This document shows, piece after piece, positions 49,201 through 58,410 of a stretch of DNA of 64,000 nucleotides (position 1 is the first letter of the stretch; the number at the start of each line of letters is the position of its first letter). Source of the DNA: Bacillota bacterium (GTDB taxonomy: Bacteria > Bacillota > Clostridia > Acetivibrionales > JAEZXR01). The translations under genes and the position numbers were made by a program. The stretch spans positions 85,225 to 149,224 of the forward strand of contig JAEZXR010000105.1 of assembly GCA_023419605.1 (NCBI GenBank). Reading direction: 5' to 3'. The notes below the pieces were generated by a model. That model saw only the letters and a list, made by a program, of their open reading frames with translations. It was not told the DNA's origin and ran no database searches.

Positions 49201-52200
49201 CCTTATTCAGGAGACCATAAGGAAATCCGGTGTTGACCCCAGGCTCATAGGATATATAGAAGCCCATGGGACAGGGACCAAGCTGGGGGACCCTGTGGAG
49301 ATCACAGGACTTACTAAGGCTTTCCGGGAATATAACAAAGACAGGCAGTATTGCGCCATCGGTTCCATCAAGTCCAATATCGGCCATGCGGAATCGGCGG
49401 CGGGTATATCGGGACTGACGAAGATCATCCTCCAGATGAAATATAAACAACTGGTACCCTCCATTCACTGCGAAGAGTTGAACGAGAACATCAATTTCCG
49501 GGAGACGCCTTTCTACGTGCAGAGGGAACTGGCGGAATGGAAAAATCCCTTCATCACTGAAAACGGTATAAAAAAGACATATCCGAGATATGCCGGCATC
49601 AGCGGCTTCGGAGCAGGAGGGTCCAATGCCCATGCCATCCTCATGGAGTATGATGAAACCCTCTCCAAGAGTGTACAGGAGGACAGGCCGCAAATCGTTC
49701 TTTTATCTGCCAGGAGTGAAGAAAGGCTTCATGAATATGCTGCCAGGTTTGTGGATTTCCTTGAGAAGAAGGCTGTAGTGTCGGAACTGCCTTCCCTTAT
49801 GGAATCAGTCATCGACGGTACAAAAGAGGAAATCGAAGTGCTGAAGCCCATTAGTGACCATGAGATCGCCCACTACATGGATAGTTTGAAAGCTCTGGAG
49901 AAATTCCAGGTTGTTTTGCTGGCCCATGCTTTCCGGCGAATGGCTGTATTTCAGGCAAAAGGTGAAACATACGGGAAAGCCGGTTTAAAGGAAAAATTAA
50001 AAGTAATACCGCTCTATGACAGGCTGTTTGATGCGTTGATGGATATACTGCAAAGGTATGGCTTTATAACGGTAAAGGGGGATGCTATAGAGCTCACGTC
50101 TCTTATTGAGGACAAAGAGACCCTCTCCATCTTTGAAGATGTAGAAAAAGCGAAGAGGGATTTTGATGAAAAACATCCCTCCATCCACTCCTATACAAAA
50201 CTGCTTACCACTTGCATCGACGCCTATCCCGAAGTACTGACCGGGGAAAGGAGCCACATGGATGTAATGTTCCCCGATGGGTCCATCGAGCTTGTAGAGG
50301 GTATATACAAGGGCAATAAGATCATCGATTATTACAACAAGCTGGTTGCAGCGGGGGTAAAGCAATATGTGAAGCAAAGGCTTGCGGCGGACCCGGGAGC
50401 TTTAATTTCCATACTGGAAGTGGGCTCGGGGACCGGGGGCACCAGTGTATTTGCTTTGGAGGAGCTGAAGGAGTACGCTGCAAGCATCAAATATTACTAT
50501 ACGGATATTTCCAACGGATTGGTGCAGTATGGCAAGAAGGCCTACGGAAAATACGGGTTTGCCGAATTCAAGGTCCTTGATATTGAAAAATCTCCGGAAA
50601 TACAGGGCTTCAAGCCGCAAAGCATTGACGTGGTATTTGCCACCAATGTTCTGCATGCCACAAGGAACATGGGGAAAACCCTTGCAAACATCGGTGATGT
50701 ATTGAAAACCAACGGTTTGATCGCCATCAATGAATTTACGGTGCTGGGTGATTTTTCTACATTGACCTACGGTTTCACAAAAGGCTGGTGGCTGTTTGAA
50801 GATGAGGAAAGCCGGATCAAATGGTCTCCTCTGTTAAGTATCGAGGGGTGGGAAGCCTGCCTTACTAAAAATGGCTTTGGAAAAACGGCCGTAGTGGGTA
50901 TCCTGGGGCGTTATGCGGACCAGTCGGCGCAAAATGTCATCTTTGCCGAATACGCAGGGGAAGCTTCCAGGAAAAGCAGCAAAGGCAGAAGCTTTAACAT
51001 CAATCTGAAAGACCTGGCTTATACGCTGCAGGTTGGAAGAGAGCACCAGGAAGAAAGGCTGGCCCTGCTGGTGTCCAGCCCGGACGAATTGGTGGAAAAG
51101 CTCAAGGCCTTCTTACAGAAGCAGCCTGCCATCCAGGGATTGTTCAAAGGCAATGCCAAATCGGATAAAAACAAGCCGGAGCTTCTGGTAAAAGGCAGGG
51201 CAGGCAAGGAGTTTTTAAACATACTTTTCAGTGACGGGGAATACTCATACATTGCCCAGTTGTGGGCTTCGGGCGTTGAAATGGACTGGAAGCTCCTGTA
51301 CACCGGTGAAGAGAAAAACCGGAGAATATCCCTTCCCACCTATCCCTTTGCCAAGAGCCGCTACTGGATTGAGCAGGCAGACAGAAAGCCTCTTCCTGCT
51401 GCCAACACCCTCAACAGGGCGCTGCATCCCCTGGTGGACGATAATATATCCACGCTCTATGATTGCAGGTTTGCAAAGACCTTTACCGGACATGAATTTT
51501 ATATCAAAGACCACAAAAACATACTGCCGGGAGTGGCCTACCTTGAAATGGTCAGGGCCGCAGGGCAGCTTGCAAATGGGGACAGGCATGTCGGGAAAAT
51601 AAAGAACTTTGTATGGATGCACCCGATTGGGTTTGACGGCAATCCAAAGGAGGTCTGCACAGACTTCTATCCTTCCGATGACGGAATTGAATTTGAGGTA
51701 TCTACCACCAATGCAGCGGATGGACAGAGAACCGTCAATGCCGGCGGGAAGCTCTGCTATGGTGAAGGGGATGGCTTTGAAGACGGAAGGATGGATATAA
51801 AGAGTATAATTTCAAGATGCAGGAATGGAAAAGACCGGGCAGGAGCCTACTACGGAAGGATGGAAGCGTTGGGGAATGCTGCGGGACCGAGGTTCAGAGG
51901 ACTTACGGAATTTTACTGCAATGAAGAAGAGGGATTGTCCCGGTTAAGGGTGCTTCCCGAATTCAATGAAAGCATTAAGGAGTATCTTCTCCATCCAACC
52001 TTGACGGATGGTGCATTCCAGACCGTCAATGCATTTGCCTGGTCTGTTCTGCAGGGAAGCGACCCCATTTATGTACCTTTTGCCATGGAAGAGATGGAGA
52101 TCACCGAAGGACCCTTCACGGCCGCATATGCCTATGTGCGCAAGGCGGAGCACTTTGATGAAACCGGTATCGACACTGTTGCCTGCCACCTGTTCATACT

Positions 52201-55200
52201 GGATGAAAATGGACGGATCGTAGTAAGAATAAAAGGATTAAATTTCAGGCAGATACCGAAGTCCTATATGGACATGCTGGAAGCAAATCTGCCGAAGTAT
52301 ACCGGAATCTCCTACCGAAGCCTGTGGGAAGCTGGGGAGATTGAAGAGGAAGGCAGCGGCCCGGCCCTTGGCAATGTCTTGATCTTTGACGACACCGAAG
52401 GACTTCGGAATGCTTTACAGGAAATGGAACCGTCAGGCGGGAAGGTGCTTGTTAAGCCCGGAAAGGGATTTAAGAAACTAAATGCGACGCTGTATGAAGT
52501 GCATCCTTCCAGGGAAGAAGATTACGGACAGCTTTTTGAAGAGCTGGACAGGGAAGGTTTTGCACCTCAGAATGTCATTCATGCGTGGTCCATGGGCAGT
52601 TTTACCCGGGAGAAGGATGAAACCGGGCAGCAGCTGGATCGGGGACTATATTCCGTATTCAGTGTCTGCAAATCGCTGATGTGCAGAAAAAACAAGGGGA
52701 AAATCGGCATTATTTATGCCTATGGCTGCCGGAAAGCCTCCATTCCTCCTGCGTTTGCAGCCCTTGGCAGCTTTGCCAGGTCCTTGGGTCTGGAAGATTC
52801 CAACCTGGCCATGAGGACCCTGGGGATTGATGTGGGTGCAAAGGACTGGGAAGAGTATAAATCAAGCATTTTACCCGGAATTTTAAAGAAAGAACTGGGT
52901 GTAGGGAACGAGTATGAGGTCCGCTACGAAAACGGCAAACGCCTTACAAAGAATATGAAAAGCTTTGATACCGGCCATGAAGCAATACATCCGCCGCGTA
53001 TAAAGAACGGCGGGGTCTATGTCGTCACGGGGGGAACGGGCGGCCTTGGACTGGTTTTTGCAGAATACCTTTCAAAAAAATACAAGGCGAAGCTTGTCTT
53101 GTGCGGACGGTCCGAACCCAATGCAGAGACCAGGTCCAAACTAGATTACTTTGAAAAGCACGGTTCAAAAATACTATTTATAAAGGCGGACATATCCAAA
53201 GCCGATGGAGCCAGAGAGCTGGTTGACAGGGCAAAAGCAGAATTCGGAAAGATTGACGGCGTTATTCACAGTGCCGGCATCGTAAGGGATTCCCTGCTGG
53301 TCAGGAAGACACGCGCAGAATTGGATGCAGTACTGGAGGCCAAGGTATATGGGACTATCAACCTTGATCATGCCCTAAGAGAGATGCGGCCCGACTTCTT
53401 TGTCCTCTTTTCTTCAACCGCTTCCATACTGGGCAATCTGGGCCAGTGCGACTACGCTTATGCTAACGGCTTTATGGATCACTATGCCGAAATGCTTGCG
53501 AGCGAAGGGGTATACGGAAAGGTTCTGGCCATAAATTGGGGACTGTGGAAGCATGGGGGCATGCGGCCCGGGGAGCAAAATGAGAAGTTTCTCTGGGATG
53601 TAGCAGGAATAAAAGCCATGGAATCCGAAACCGGGCTGGAAATGTTTGAAAAGGGCCTTTCCCTTCCTGTGCACGGCTTTACGGCATTGGAGGGCGATCC
53701 TCTCAAGCTTCAAAAGATTCCTGCATTTGCAGGCAAACCGGTACGGGAAGTGAAGAAGGTTCCTGAAAAAAATGAGGCAAGTCCTGAAAGCAGTGGGGTA
53801 AAAGGTGAGAGCGGTGCCGTTACGAACAGCTTCAAAAAGGATATGACCGCATTGGTGTCCTCCATATTGAAAATTCCTGTCCAGGACATTCATCCGGATG
53901 ACGAATTGAGTGATTATGGGTTTGATTCGGTATCCTTCACGGAGCTTTCCAAGAGGATCAATGACAAATTCCGGCTGGAGGTTTCTCCTGCACGTTTCTT
54001 TGGGTATTCTACACTGAACAAGGTGGTTGCAGGTCTGTATGAAGAAAACAGTGAAGTATTGGATACCTTTTATAATATTTCAAAAGGGGAAGGCAAGAAG
54101 CCTGCCCTCTATGAGAAAACCGGGAAACATTCCGGGGCAATGGCCGCTGGAGCGGGCGGCCCCACTGTCCTCAAATCCTCTCCGGCATATGCTAGGGGAG
54201 TCCGGCAGAACGTCAGGCTGGATGCTTTCAGAAGAGACCAGGACCCGGTAGAGGCTGCACCTGCCTATGAGCCTGTGGCAATCATCGGTATGAGCGGAAT
54301 AATGCCGCAGTCCGAAGACCTCATCGAATTCTGGAGGAACATAGAAGCTGAAAGAGCGCTTATAACGGAAATACCCAAGGGCAGATGGGACTGGGAAAAA
54401 ATATATGGAGATCCCGGCAGCGGCGAATTTAAGGCCAATGTCAAATGGGGAGGCTTCATGAAAGAAATTGACCGGTTTGATGCTTCTTTCTTCTCCATAC
54501 CTCCGGTGGAAGCGGAGCTGATGGACCCCCAGGAAAGGCTGGTACTCCAAACCGCATGGAAAGCGGTGGAAGATGCAGGGTATAAAATATCCGACCTGTC
54601 GGGAACCGATACGGGAGTCTTTGTAGGGGTTTCCAATACGGACTACAAGGATTTGCTGATACAAATGGGGATTCCCGAGGTAATGCCGTCACAGTCCTTT
54701 GTTGCAAACAGGATATCCTACACCTTTAACCTGCGGGGCCCCAGTGAACCGGTGGATTCGGCGTGCTCCAGTGCCATTGTAGCCATTCACCGTGCAGTCA
54801 AAGCCATACAGGATGGAGAATGTGTCATGGCATTGGCCGGAGCCGTTAATGTCATCGCAAGCCCGAGCCTATACGTGCTTGACTGTAAACTCGGACTTCT
54901 CAGCCCTGACGGACGCTGCAAATCCTTTGATAAAAAAGCCGATGGCTATGTTCGGGGCGAGGGAGTCGGTGTTTTACTGCTGAAATCCTTGAAGCAGGCC
55001 ATTGCTGACGGAGACAACATACACGCCGTAGTAAGGGGAACTGCAGTCCAACATGGCGGCAGAGGTACTTCCATCAATGCGCCGAATGCAGATGCCCAGG
55101 CGGATGTTATTTTCAATGCCGTTGACAAGAGTGGCATTGACCCTTCTACCATCAGTTACATTGACGCTCACGGTACAGGGACCCTGCTGGGGGATGCAGC

Positions 55201-56584
55201 TGAAATCGACGGACTTAAAAAGGCATTTAAGAAATTGTATAAAAAATGGGGCAAGGCCGAAACCGGCAAACCCCATATAGGCATCGGTTCAGTGAAGACC
55301 AATGTAGGGCATCTTGAGTCTGCCGCCGGGATTGCAGGGGTGTTTAAGGTGGTTCTCGCCATGAAAAATAAAAAGCTTCCGGCCTCCCTGGGTTTTGAAG
55401 AATTGAACCCCTATGTGAAATTGGATGGAAGCCCCTTCTATATCACCGACAGGACTTCCGAATGGATGCCGGTTTTAGACGATAGCAACGGGAGATTGCC
55501 AAGACGGGCCGGTGTCAGCTCTTTTGGCGCCGGTGGAACCAATGCCCATGTTGTAATTGAGGAATATAGGGCTTCTGCCAGCCACACAGCCCAAATAGAA
55601 CAAACATCTAGGCTCATGGTGCTTTCTGCCAAAAATGAAGTCCAATTAAAGGAATATGCAAAAAAACTTGTAGAGTACATCGAAGGCATGGATAACAACA
55701 CCGGTTCATCTGCCGATGGGGATGGAGAACTACTGGGCTGCCTGAAAACTGAATTGGCATCGATTTTATCGGGCATTCTGGGCGTCGCCGCCGGGGAAAT
55801 CGATATGGAAACCGATGTGAAGGAGTGCGGCCTGGACCTTGTGGGGCTTTCGGAATTTATTGAAAGGATCGGCGACAGACTGGGACTTCAGTTGGGATCA
55901 ACTGTCCTTGTGGAAAACAATACCCTGGTTTCACTGGCCCATTATCTGTTCAAGGAGCATAAGGAAACAGTTTCAAGCCTCTTTATAAAGAAGGCAAAGG
56001 AAGGAAATGTGGGAACAGGAAAAGGGGTAGGTATCGCGGAAATAGAATACACCCTGCAAAGAGGAAGGGAAGAAATGCCTGAACGTCTTGCCGTCATTGC
56101 TTCCGATACGGAGGATTTGAAAAACAAACTGCTGATGTTCTGCCAGGGTGAAAGCGAGACTGAAAACATATTTACCGGAAACACCAGATCCCCGAAAGAG
56201 GATACAATGCAGCTTTTGGAAGAGGAAGACGGCAAGGAATATATCGCTGCTTTGACCAGGAAGCGCAAACTTACACAGATTGCCAGGTTATGGGTGAAGG
56301 GCGTAAGCATCGATTGGAAACTTTTGAATCATGCGTCTGTAACAAAGCGAGTACCGCTGCCCTCTTACCCCTTTGCCAGAGAAAGACACTGGCTGCCGGG
56401 AACAAATATTGATTGGGCCTTAGAGGAGGCTGCTGCTACCAAGCCCCGGAAGCGGAAGGAGCAAAACGAAGTGCTTTTACCGGGAGGAGAGGTACAGGAT
56501 AAACTGATGGAGCTTTTGCGTAAGGTAGAAAGCGGTGCGCTTACTGCACAGCAGGCACTGGAGAAAGAGAAAGGGAACTTCTGA
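46277..56584 (+). CDS. Trans-AT polyketide synthase: KR-ACP / KS-MT-DH-KR-ACP / KS
   Basis: 3435 residues; RBS GGAGGAG at 46263-46269. Domains: N-terminal docking helices (46290-46370), matching the C-terminal helices of the previous protein; KR7 (46420-47870; Ser/Tyr/Asn intact, YRN at the LDD site), which completes the KS10 module; ACP13 (47935-48185); KS11 (48325-49640); methyltransferase MT2 placed before the linker; linker (50990-51375); DH9 (51420-52245), with the His but a 4-residue deletion in the HxxxGxxxxP motif (DHKNILPG); KR8 (52300-53720; intact, VRD); ACP14 (53830-54075); KS12 (54270-55565; DSACSSA); ACP-like insert; linker (56030-56395); C-terminal docking helices (56490-56581). 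KS12 needs the ACP-thioesterase protein that follows. Confidence 0.94.
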   Translation: MDRNIADKREILELVKQKRLTSEEALRLLKDNAQYSNGTATEKTIEEHPEIVMYSSSWTEAGLAGDRKAGGLQGNIVVFDTDGSFFVPYKTHMKGMEGHKGQISVVKPGKGFANHGEGHYEINPQNAEEYTLLLKSLEEENRYPQAIIHFWSREGWENGGMLQELLDRGIYSLFYLSQALMSNKSKPEVRLIYVYTTREKDINPQYSAVGAFIKTVILENPKFLWKAAAIDEEGLDYRILPKILMDELDAPAQEDIELYWKQNTRYAKRLENYNGTRAEGLSIKQGGVYLITGGLGGLGYLFALYLASKAAVKLVLTGRSEPDEESMQKIREIEALGAETIYIKSDVTSRESVESLINQAREKYGYIHGVIHSAGVYRNGFIIKKTREDFEEVLAPKVYGTVYLDEALKEEELDFFALFSSTSAVSGKVGQSDYSYANSYLDSFALHRNKRVETGSRKGRTVSINWPFWEKEGMAREITPEERRMYAEKAGIEGLPAGEGIKVFEDAVLKGGSSSCVVFYGYKNRIRDYLDSVISNSGKRDGEENGSVDAGVLYQKTQELIKEMISNEIGTPAANIDPSISFEEFGIDSIIINHFNAEMEKKISSVSKTLLFEYPNINDLAAHLVKAHEQELVRLFGLDRKPVKPEVQVNKPVKPAAVPVRKDTVKSILPPQREKAGYQELLQEDIAIIGISGRYPKANNLDELWENLKLGRNCVTEVPLDRWDHSEYFDPDHERVKPGKTYCKWGGFIDDVDKFDPLFFNISPREAEYMDPQERVFLQIAWEAMEDAGYTREQLREATNGEKGANVGVFVGTTTYQYELLGIEEWGKGNMVTPISHPWSISNRVSYTFNFNGPSIPVDTACSSSLSALHYACESLKKGECGMAIAGGVHMYLHPYKYVCMAQMGMFSPTGSCRTFSSSADGFVPGEGAGALLLKPLQKAVAEGDHIYAVIKGTSVNHGGKTNGYTVPNPNAQASLIQETIRKSGVDPRLIGYIEAHGTGTKLGDPVEITGLTKAFREYNKDRQYCAIGSIKSNIGHAESAAGISGLTKIILQMKYKQLVPSIHCEELNENINFRETPFYVQRELAEWKNPFITENGIKKTYPRYAGISGFGAGGSNAHAILMEYDETLSKSVQEDRPQIVLLSARSEERLHEYAARFVDFLEKKAVVSELPSLMESVIDGTKEEIEVLKPISDHEIAHYMDSLKALEKFQVVLLAHAFRRMAVFQAKGETYGKAGLKEKLKVIPLYDRLFDALMDILQRYGFITVKGDAIELTSLIEDKETLSIFEDVEKAKRDFDEKHPSIHSYTKLLTTCIDAYPEVLTGERSHMDVMFPDGSIELVEGIYKGNKIIDYYNKLVAAGVKQYVKQRLAADPGALISILEVGSGTGGTSVFALEELKEYAASIKYYYTDISNGLVQYGKKAYGKYGFAEFKVLDIEKSPEIQGFKPQSIDVVFATNVLHATRNMGKTLANIGDVLKTNGLIAINEFTVLGDFSTLTYGFTKGWWLFEDEESRIKWSPLLSIEGWEACLTKNGFGKTAVVGILGRYADQSAQNVIFAEYAGEASRKSSKGRSFNINLKDLAYTLQVGREHQEERLALLVSSPDELVEKLKAFLQKQPAIQGLFKGNAKSDKNKPELLVKGRAGKEFLNILFSDGEYSYIAQLWASGVEMDWKLLYTGEEKNRRISLPTYPFAKSRYWIEQADRKPLPAANTLNRALHPLVDDNISTLYDCRFAKTFTGHEFYIKDHKNILPGVAYLEMVRAAGQLANGDRHVGKIKNFVWMHPIGFDGNPKEVCTDFYPSDDGIEFEVSTTNAADGQRTVNAGGKLCYGEGDGFEDGRMDIKSIISRCRNGKDRAGAYYGRMEALGNAAGPRFRGLTEFYCNEEEGLSRLRVLPEFNESIKEYLLHPTLTDGAFQTVNAFAWSVLQGSDPIYVPFAMEEMEITEGPFTAAYAYVRKAEHFDETGIDTVACHLFILDENGRIVVRIKGLNFRQIPKSYMDMLEANLPKYTGISYRSLWEAGEIEEEGSGPALGNVLIFDDTEGLRNALQEMEPSGGKVLVKPGKGFKKLNATLYEVHPSREEDYGQLFEELDREGFAPQNVIHAWSMGSFTREKDETGQQLDRGLYSVFSVCKSLMCRKNKGKIGIIYAYGCRKASIPPAFAALGSFARSLGLEDSNLAMRTLGIDVGAKDWEEYKSSILPGILKKELGVGNEYEVRYENGKRLTKNMKSFDTGHEAIHPPRIKNGGVYVVTGGTGGLGLVFAEYLSKKYKAKLVLCGRSEPNAETRSKLDYFEKHGSKILFIKADISKADGARELVDRAKAEFGKIDGVIHSAGIVRDSLLVRKTRAELDAVLEAKVYGTINLDHALREMRPDFFVLFSSTASILGNLGQCDYAYANGFMDHYAEMLASEGVYGKVLAINWGLWKHGGMRPGEQNEKFLWDVAGIKAMESETGLEMFEKGLSLPVHGFTALEGDPLKLQKIPAFAGKPVREVKKVPEKNEASPESSGVKGESGAVTNSFKKDMTALVSSILKIPVQDIHPDDELSDYGFDSVSFTELSKRINDKFRLEVSPARFFGYSTLNKVVAGLYEENSEVLDTFYNISKGEGKKPALYEKTGKHSGAMAAGAGGPTVLKSSPAYARGVRQNVRLDAFRRDQDPVEAAPAYEPVAIIGMSGIMPQSEDLIEFWRNIEAERALITEIPKGRWDWEKIYGDPGSGEFKANVKWGGFMKEIDRFDASFFSIPPVEAELMDPQERLVLQTAWKAVEDAGYKISDLSGTDTGVFVGVSNTDYKDLLIQMGIPEVMPSQSFVANRISYTFNLRGPSEPVDSACSSAIVAIHRAVKAIQDGECVMALAGAVNVIASPSLYVLDCKLGLLSPDGRCKSFDKKADGYVRGEGVGVLLLKSLKQAIADGDNIHAVVRGTAVQHGGRGTSINAPNADAQADVIFNAVDKSGIDPSTISYIDAHGTGTLLGDAAEIDGLKKAFKKLYKKWGKAETGKPHIGIGSVKTNVGHLESAAGIAGVFKVVLAMKNKKLPASLGFEELNPYVKLDGSPFYITDRTSEWMPVLDDSNGRLPRRAGVSSFGAGGTNAHVVIEEYRASASHTAQIEQTSRLMVLSAKNEVQLKEYAKKLVEYIEGMDNNTGSSADGDGELLGCLKTELASILSGILGVAAGEIDMETDVKECGLDLVGLSEFIERIGDRLGLQLGSTVLVENNTLVSLAHYLFKEHKETVSSLFIKKAKEGNVGTGKGVGIAEIEYTLQRGREEMPERLAVIASDTEDLKNKLLMFCQGESETENIFTGNTRSPKEDTMQLLEEEDGKEYIAALTRKRKLTQIARLWVKGVSIDWKLLNHASVTKRVPLPSYPFARERHWLPGTNIDWALEEAAATKPRKRKEQNEVLLPGGEVQDKLMELLRKVESGALTAQQALEKEKGNF
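49790..50970 (+). other. MT2: methyltransferase domain lodged between KS11 and its linker
   Basis: Same architecture as MT1: helical cap (RRMAVFQAKGETYG), SAM motif EVGSGTGGTS (about 50420), NVLHAT (His), INE (Glu), GWWLFEDEE. Usual trans-AT C-methyltransferases sit just before the ACP; this one lies in the KS-flanking seam, ahead of the linker motif YTLQVGREHQ. C-methylation is inferred from the His/Glu pair; O-methylation cannot be excluded. Confidence 0.8.
55723..55993 (+). other. psiACP5: Ser-less ACP-like insert between KS12 and its flanking linker
   Basis: ACP-like segment with KECGLDLVGL at the attachment motif: Leu (codon 55838) replaces Ser. Same insertion point as the other four; the sequences of the five are only loosely alike. 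Confidence 0.73.
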
Positions 56585-56634
56585 TTCAGGGAATAAAAGG
56601 GAAAATGGGTGTTGCAAAGAAAGGAGGAAGTGTA

Positions 56635-58092
56635 GTGTATAACGTGTCAAGCAGGGCTGAGATATTTAAAAGGGTGGAAACGCGGGAGTTGCAGGCAGAA
56701 GAGGCTTATAGAATGATTCGGGAAATGGAAAGGGGGAAGAGTGCCGGTTCAAAAGGAGAGGATCTGCTGGAAGAGATTAAAGAGACTCTGCGTGATGCAG
56801 TAGCAGACATTTTAAAGTATAACAAAAAAAGTATCAGTTCCAGCAGTAATTTCAGGGAATTTGGCTTTAGCTCCTTCAGCCTCATGGGGTTTAAAAAGTA
56901 TATTGATGCAGAGTACGATATTGATTTGCGGCCGGATGCATTCTTTGAAAGCCCTACCATCAACCAGTTGGCTTCCTATCTGCTAAACCATCACAGGGAC
57001 AGTGTTTTGCAAAGCTATGAAAAAGGAGCCATGGAACCGGAAGGGACCGGAAAGACGCTTTCGAGCGAAGATTCTGAAAATGAAGACAGCCAGTGGGCGT
57101 CTAATTCCCAAAAGCCGGTCCCTGAAAGAATGGTGCTGAAAAAACAGCCCATATGGCTGCTGCATGCGGGTAAAAAATTTCCTGCCGAGCTGCTGGAGAA
57201 TTTTTGGGAAAACCTGCGGGAAAAGAGGATGAATGAAATACCCTCCGAAAAAATCTCTACCGGTTTGTTGGAGCTTTTAATGGAATCGGGGTACAAGTAT
57301 CTGCATATGCTGGTTGAAATCTCTACAGGAGAGAAAATGGAGGTTTTTTCTGCGGGAAAAGGAGAGACCATCGTCATCATCTCGGGAATAGGAGCCACTG
57401 CAACCCTCACTTATAACCAGTTGAAGAATTTTTCCTCACAATACAGGTTTATTGTGTTCCATGTACCGGGGAGTGGATTGAGTGAGGGGGTAAGGGACCT
57501 GTCCCTTGAGAGTATAGCGGGAGTGGTGGGAGAGACACTGGAAAAACTGGGAGTTGAAAGCCCGGTCCATATATTTGGCGGGTCCTGGGGTGCAATGGTA
57601 GCCACCACCTTTGCAAAAAACTATCCTGCCAAAACGGCTTCCATGGTCTTGATGTGCCCTGTAGTGGATTTGCTGGGCAGTGAGGGGGCCGGGGAATCTT
57701 CTGCGGAACACCTGGCTTCTATTAATGAAATTGCACGCAGGGATATTCTGGCTGTTTCAGGCGGAGAGAAATACTTGAAGCTTTATTCAAAAAGCATTTG
57801 TGCCGATGCGGTGACTCTTTCCAATTATATGAAGCATTTCTCCAGCGACTCTCCGGACTTCTATTCTACCGTAAGCCTGCTGGAAGATATTGAAGCTCCG
57901 GCCCTTGTGGTTACAGGTTCCCAGGACAGCATGGCGGAAAAAAGGCATAAGGAAATCCTCCGCTCAAAGCTTAAAAACGTTACATGCTTTGAAATCCAGG
58001 GAGCAGGGCATTTTCCGGCCTTAACCCACAGCGGCGAATTTAATAGCATGTTAGGGAACTTTTTTGAAGAAGTGAAGGGGAATAGAAGGTAA
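56635..58092 (+). CDS. Terminal PKS protein: docking-ACP-thioesterase (alpha/beta hydrolase)
   Basis: Start chosen at GTG 56635, 7 bases after AAAGGAGG (56620-56627); an in-frame ATG at 56605 has no RBS. 485 residues. N-terminal docking helices (1-38) pair with the end of the previous protein. ACP15 (about 40-130): motif GFSSF, with Ser in the usual Asp place and Ser80 as the likely phosphopantetheine site. Then a tether and an alpha/beta hydrolase (about 200-480): nucleophile Ser317 in GGSWG, Asp431 (TGSQD), His459 (GAGHF). It should complete the KS12 module and release the polyketide by hydrolysis or lactonisation. Being last in the operon fits chain release. Which release product forms cannot be told from sequence. 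Confidence 0.9.
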   Translation: MYNVSSRAEIFKRVETRELQAEEAYRMIREMERGKSAGSKGEDLLEEIKETLRDAVADILKYNKKSISSSSNFREFGFSSFSLMGFKKYIDAEYDIDLRPDAFFESPTINQLASYLLNHHRDSVLQSYEKGAMEPEGTGKTLSSEDSENEDSQWASNSQKPVPERMVLKKQPIWLLHAGKKFPAELLENFWENLREKRMNEIPSEKISTGLLELLMESGYKYLHMLVEISTGEKMEVFSAGKGETIVIISGIGATATLTYNQLKNFSSQYRFIVFHVPGSGLSEGVRDLSLESIAGVVGETLEKLGVESPVHIFGGSWGAMVATTFAKNYPAKTASMVLMCPVVDLLGSEGAGESSAEHLASINEIARRDILAVSGGEKYLKLYSKSICADAVTLSNYMKHFSSDSPDFYSTVSLLEDIEAPALVVTGSQDSMAEKRHKEILRSKLKNVTCFEIQGAGHFPALTHSGEFNSMLGNFFEEVKGNRR

Positions 58093-58410
58093 AAATAACG
58101 AGGCATAAGATGGGCCCCCGCCCCACCTCTATAGGTGGCGGGTACCGATTAACTTTATAGGCGGCGAGCATATCTCCCGCCTCGTTGAAACGGCTGGTCG
58201 CAAGCAAAGCTTGCTGCTCGCCCATGCAACCTGGGTGTGTTGAAATTGCTCTGCAATTTCTTCCGTTGTTATAATGAATTCCGTCAATGGAAGGCGGCTT
58301 TGAAAAGAGTAAAGCTCTGAAGGGGACTTTATCGTGAAAAACGATTGCCAACAAATAGATACAGGTGAAAGTATCTATTTGTTGGCAATCGAAATAAATA
58401 CAAGAGCAGG
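58093..58410. other. Intergenic region with a chain of hairpins, no gene found
   Basis: Hairpins seen: an 8-bp inverted repeat (AACGAGGC 58097-58104 with 58179-58186) enclosing a GC-rich stem (58117-58142, CCCGCC../..GGCGGG); GCAAGC-AAA-GCTTGC (58200-58214); GAAATTGC-TCT-GCAATTTC (58242-58260); and the strong terminator stem at 58342-58391. None of the first set is followed by a T-run. This could be a structured RNA, the 3' end of the PKS mRNA, or a small repeated element. Confidence 0.45.
58334..58391 (-). terminator. Intrinsic terminator of the small - strand membrane protein gene
   Basis: Perfect 21-bp arms (58342-58362 and 58371-58391) with an 8-base loop, followed on the - strand by TTTTT. 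It begins 20 bases after the stop of the - strand gene. On the + strand there is no T-run after the stem. Confidence 0.8.

Noticed and set aside
3885..55565. Non-elongating ketosynthases (KS0)
   Set aside because: All twelve KSs keep the Cys and both His motifs (HGTGT and the later GH).
1..58092. Many antisense frames of 60-340 codons within the PKS genes
   Set aside because: They mirror GC-rich coding sequence, lack RBSs and known domains, and overlap strongly supported genes.
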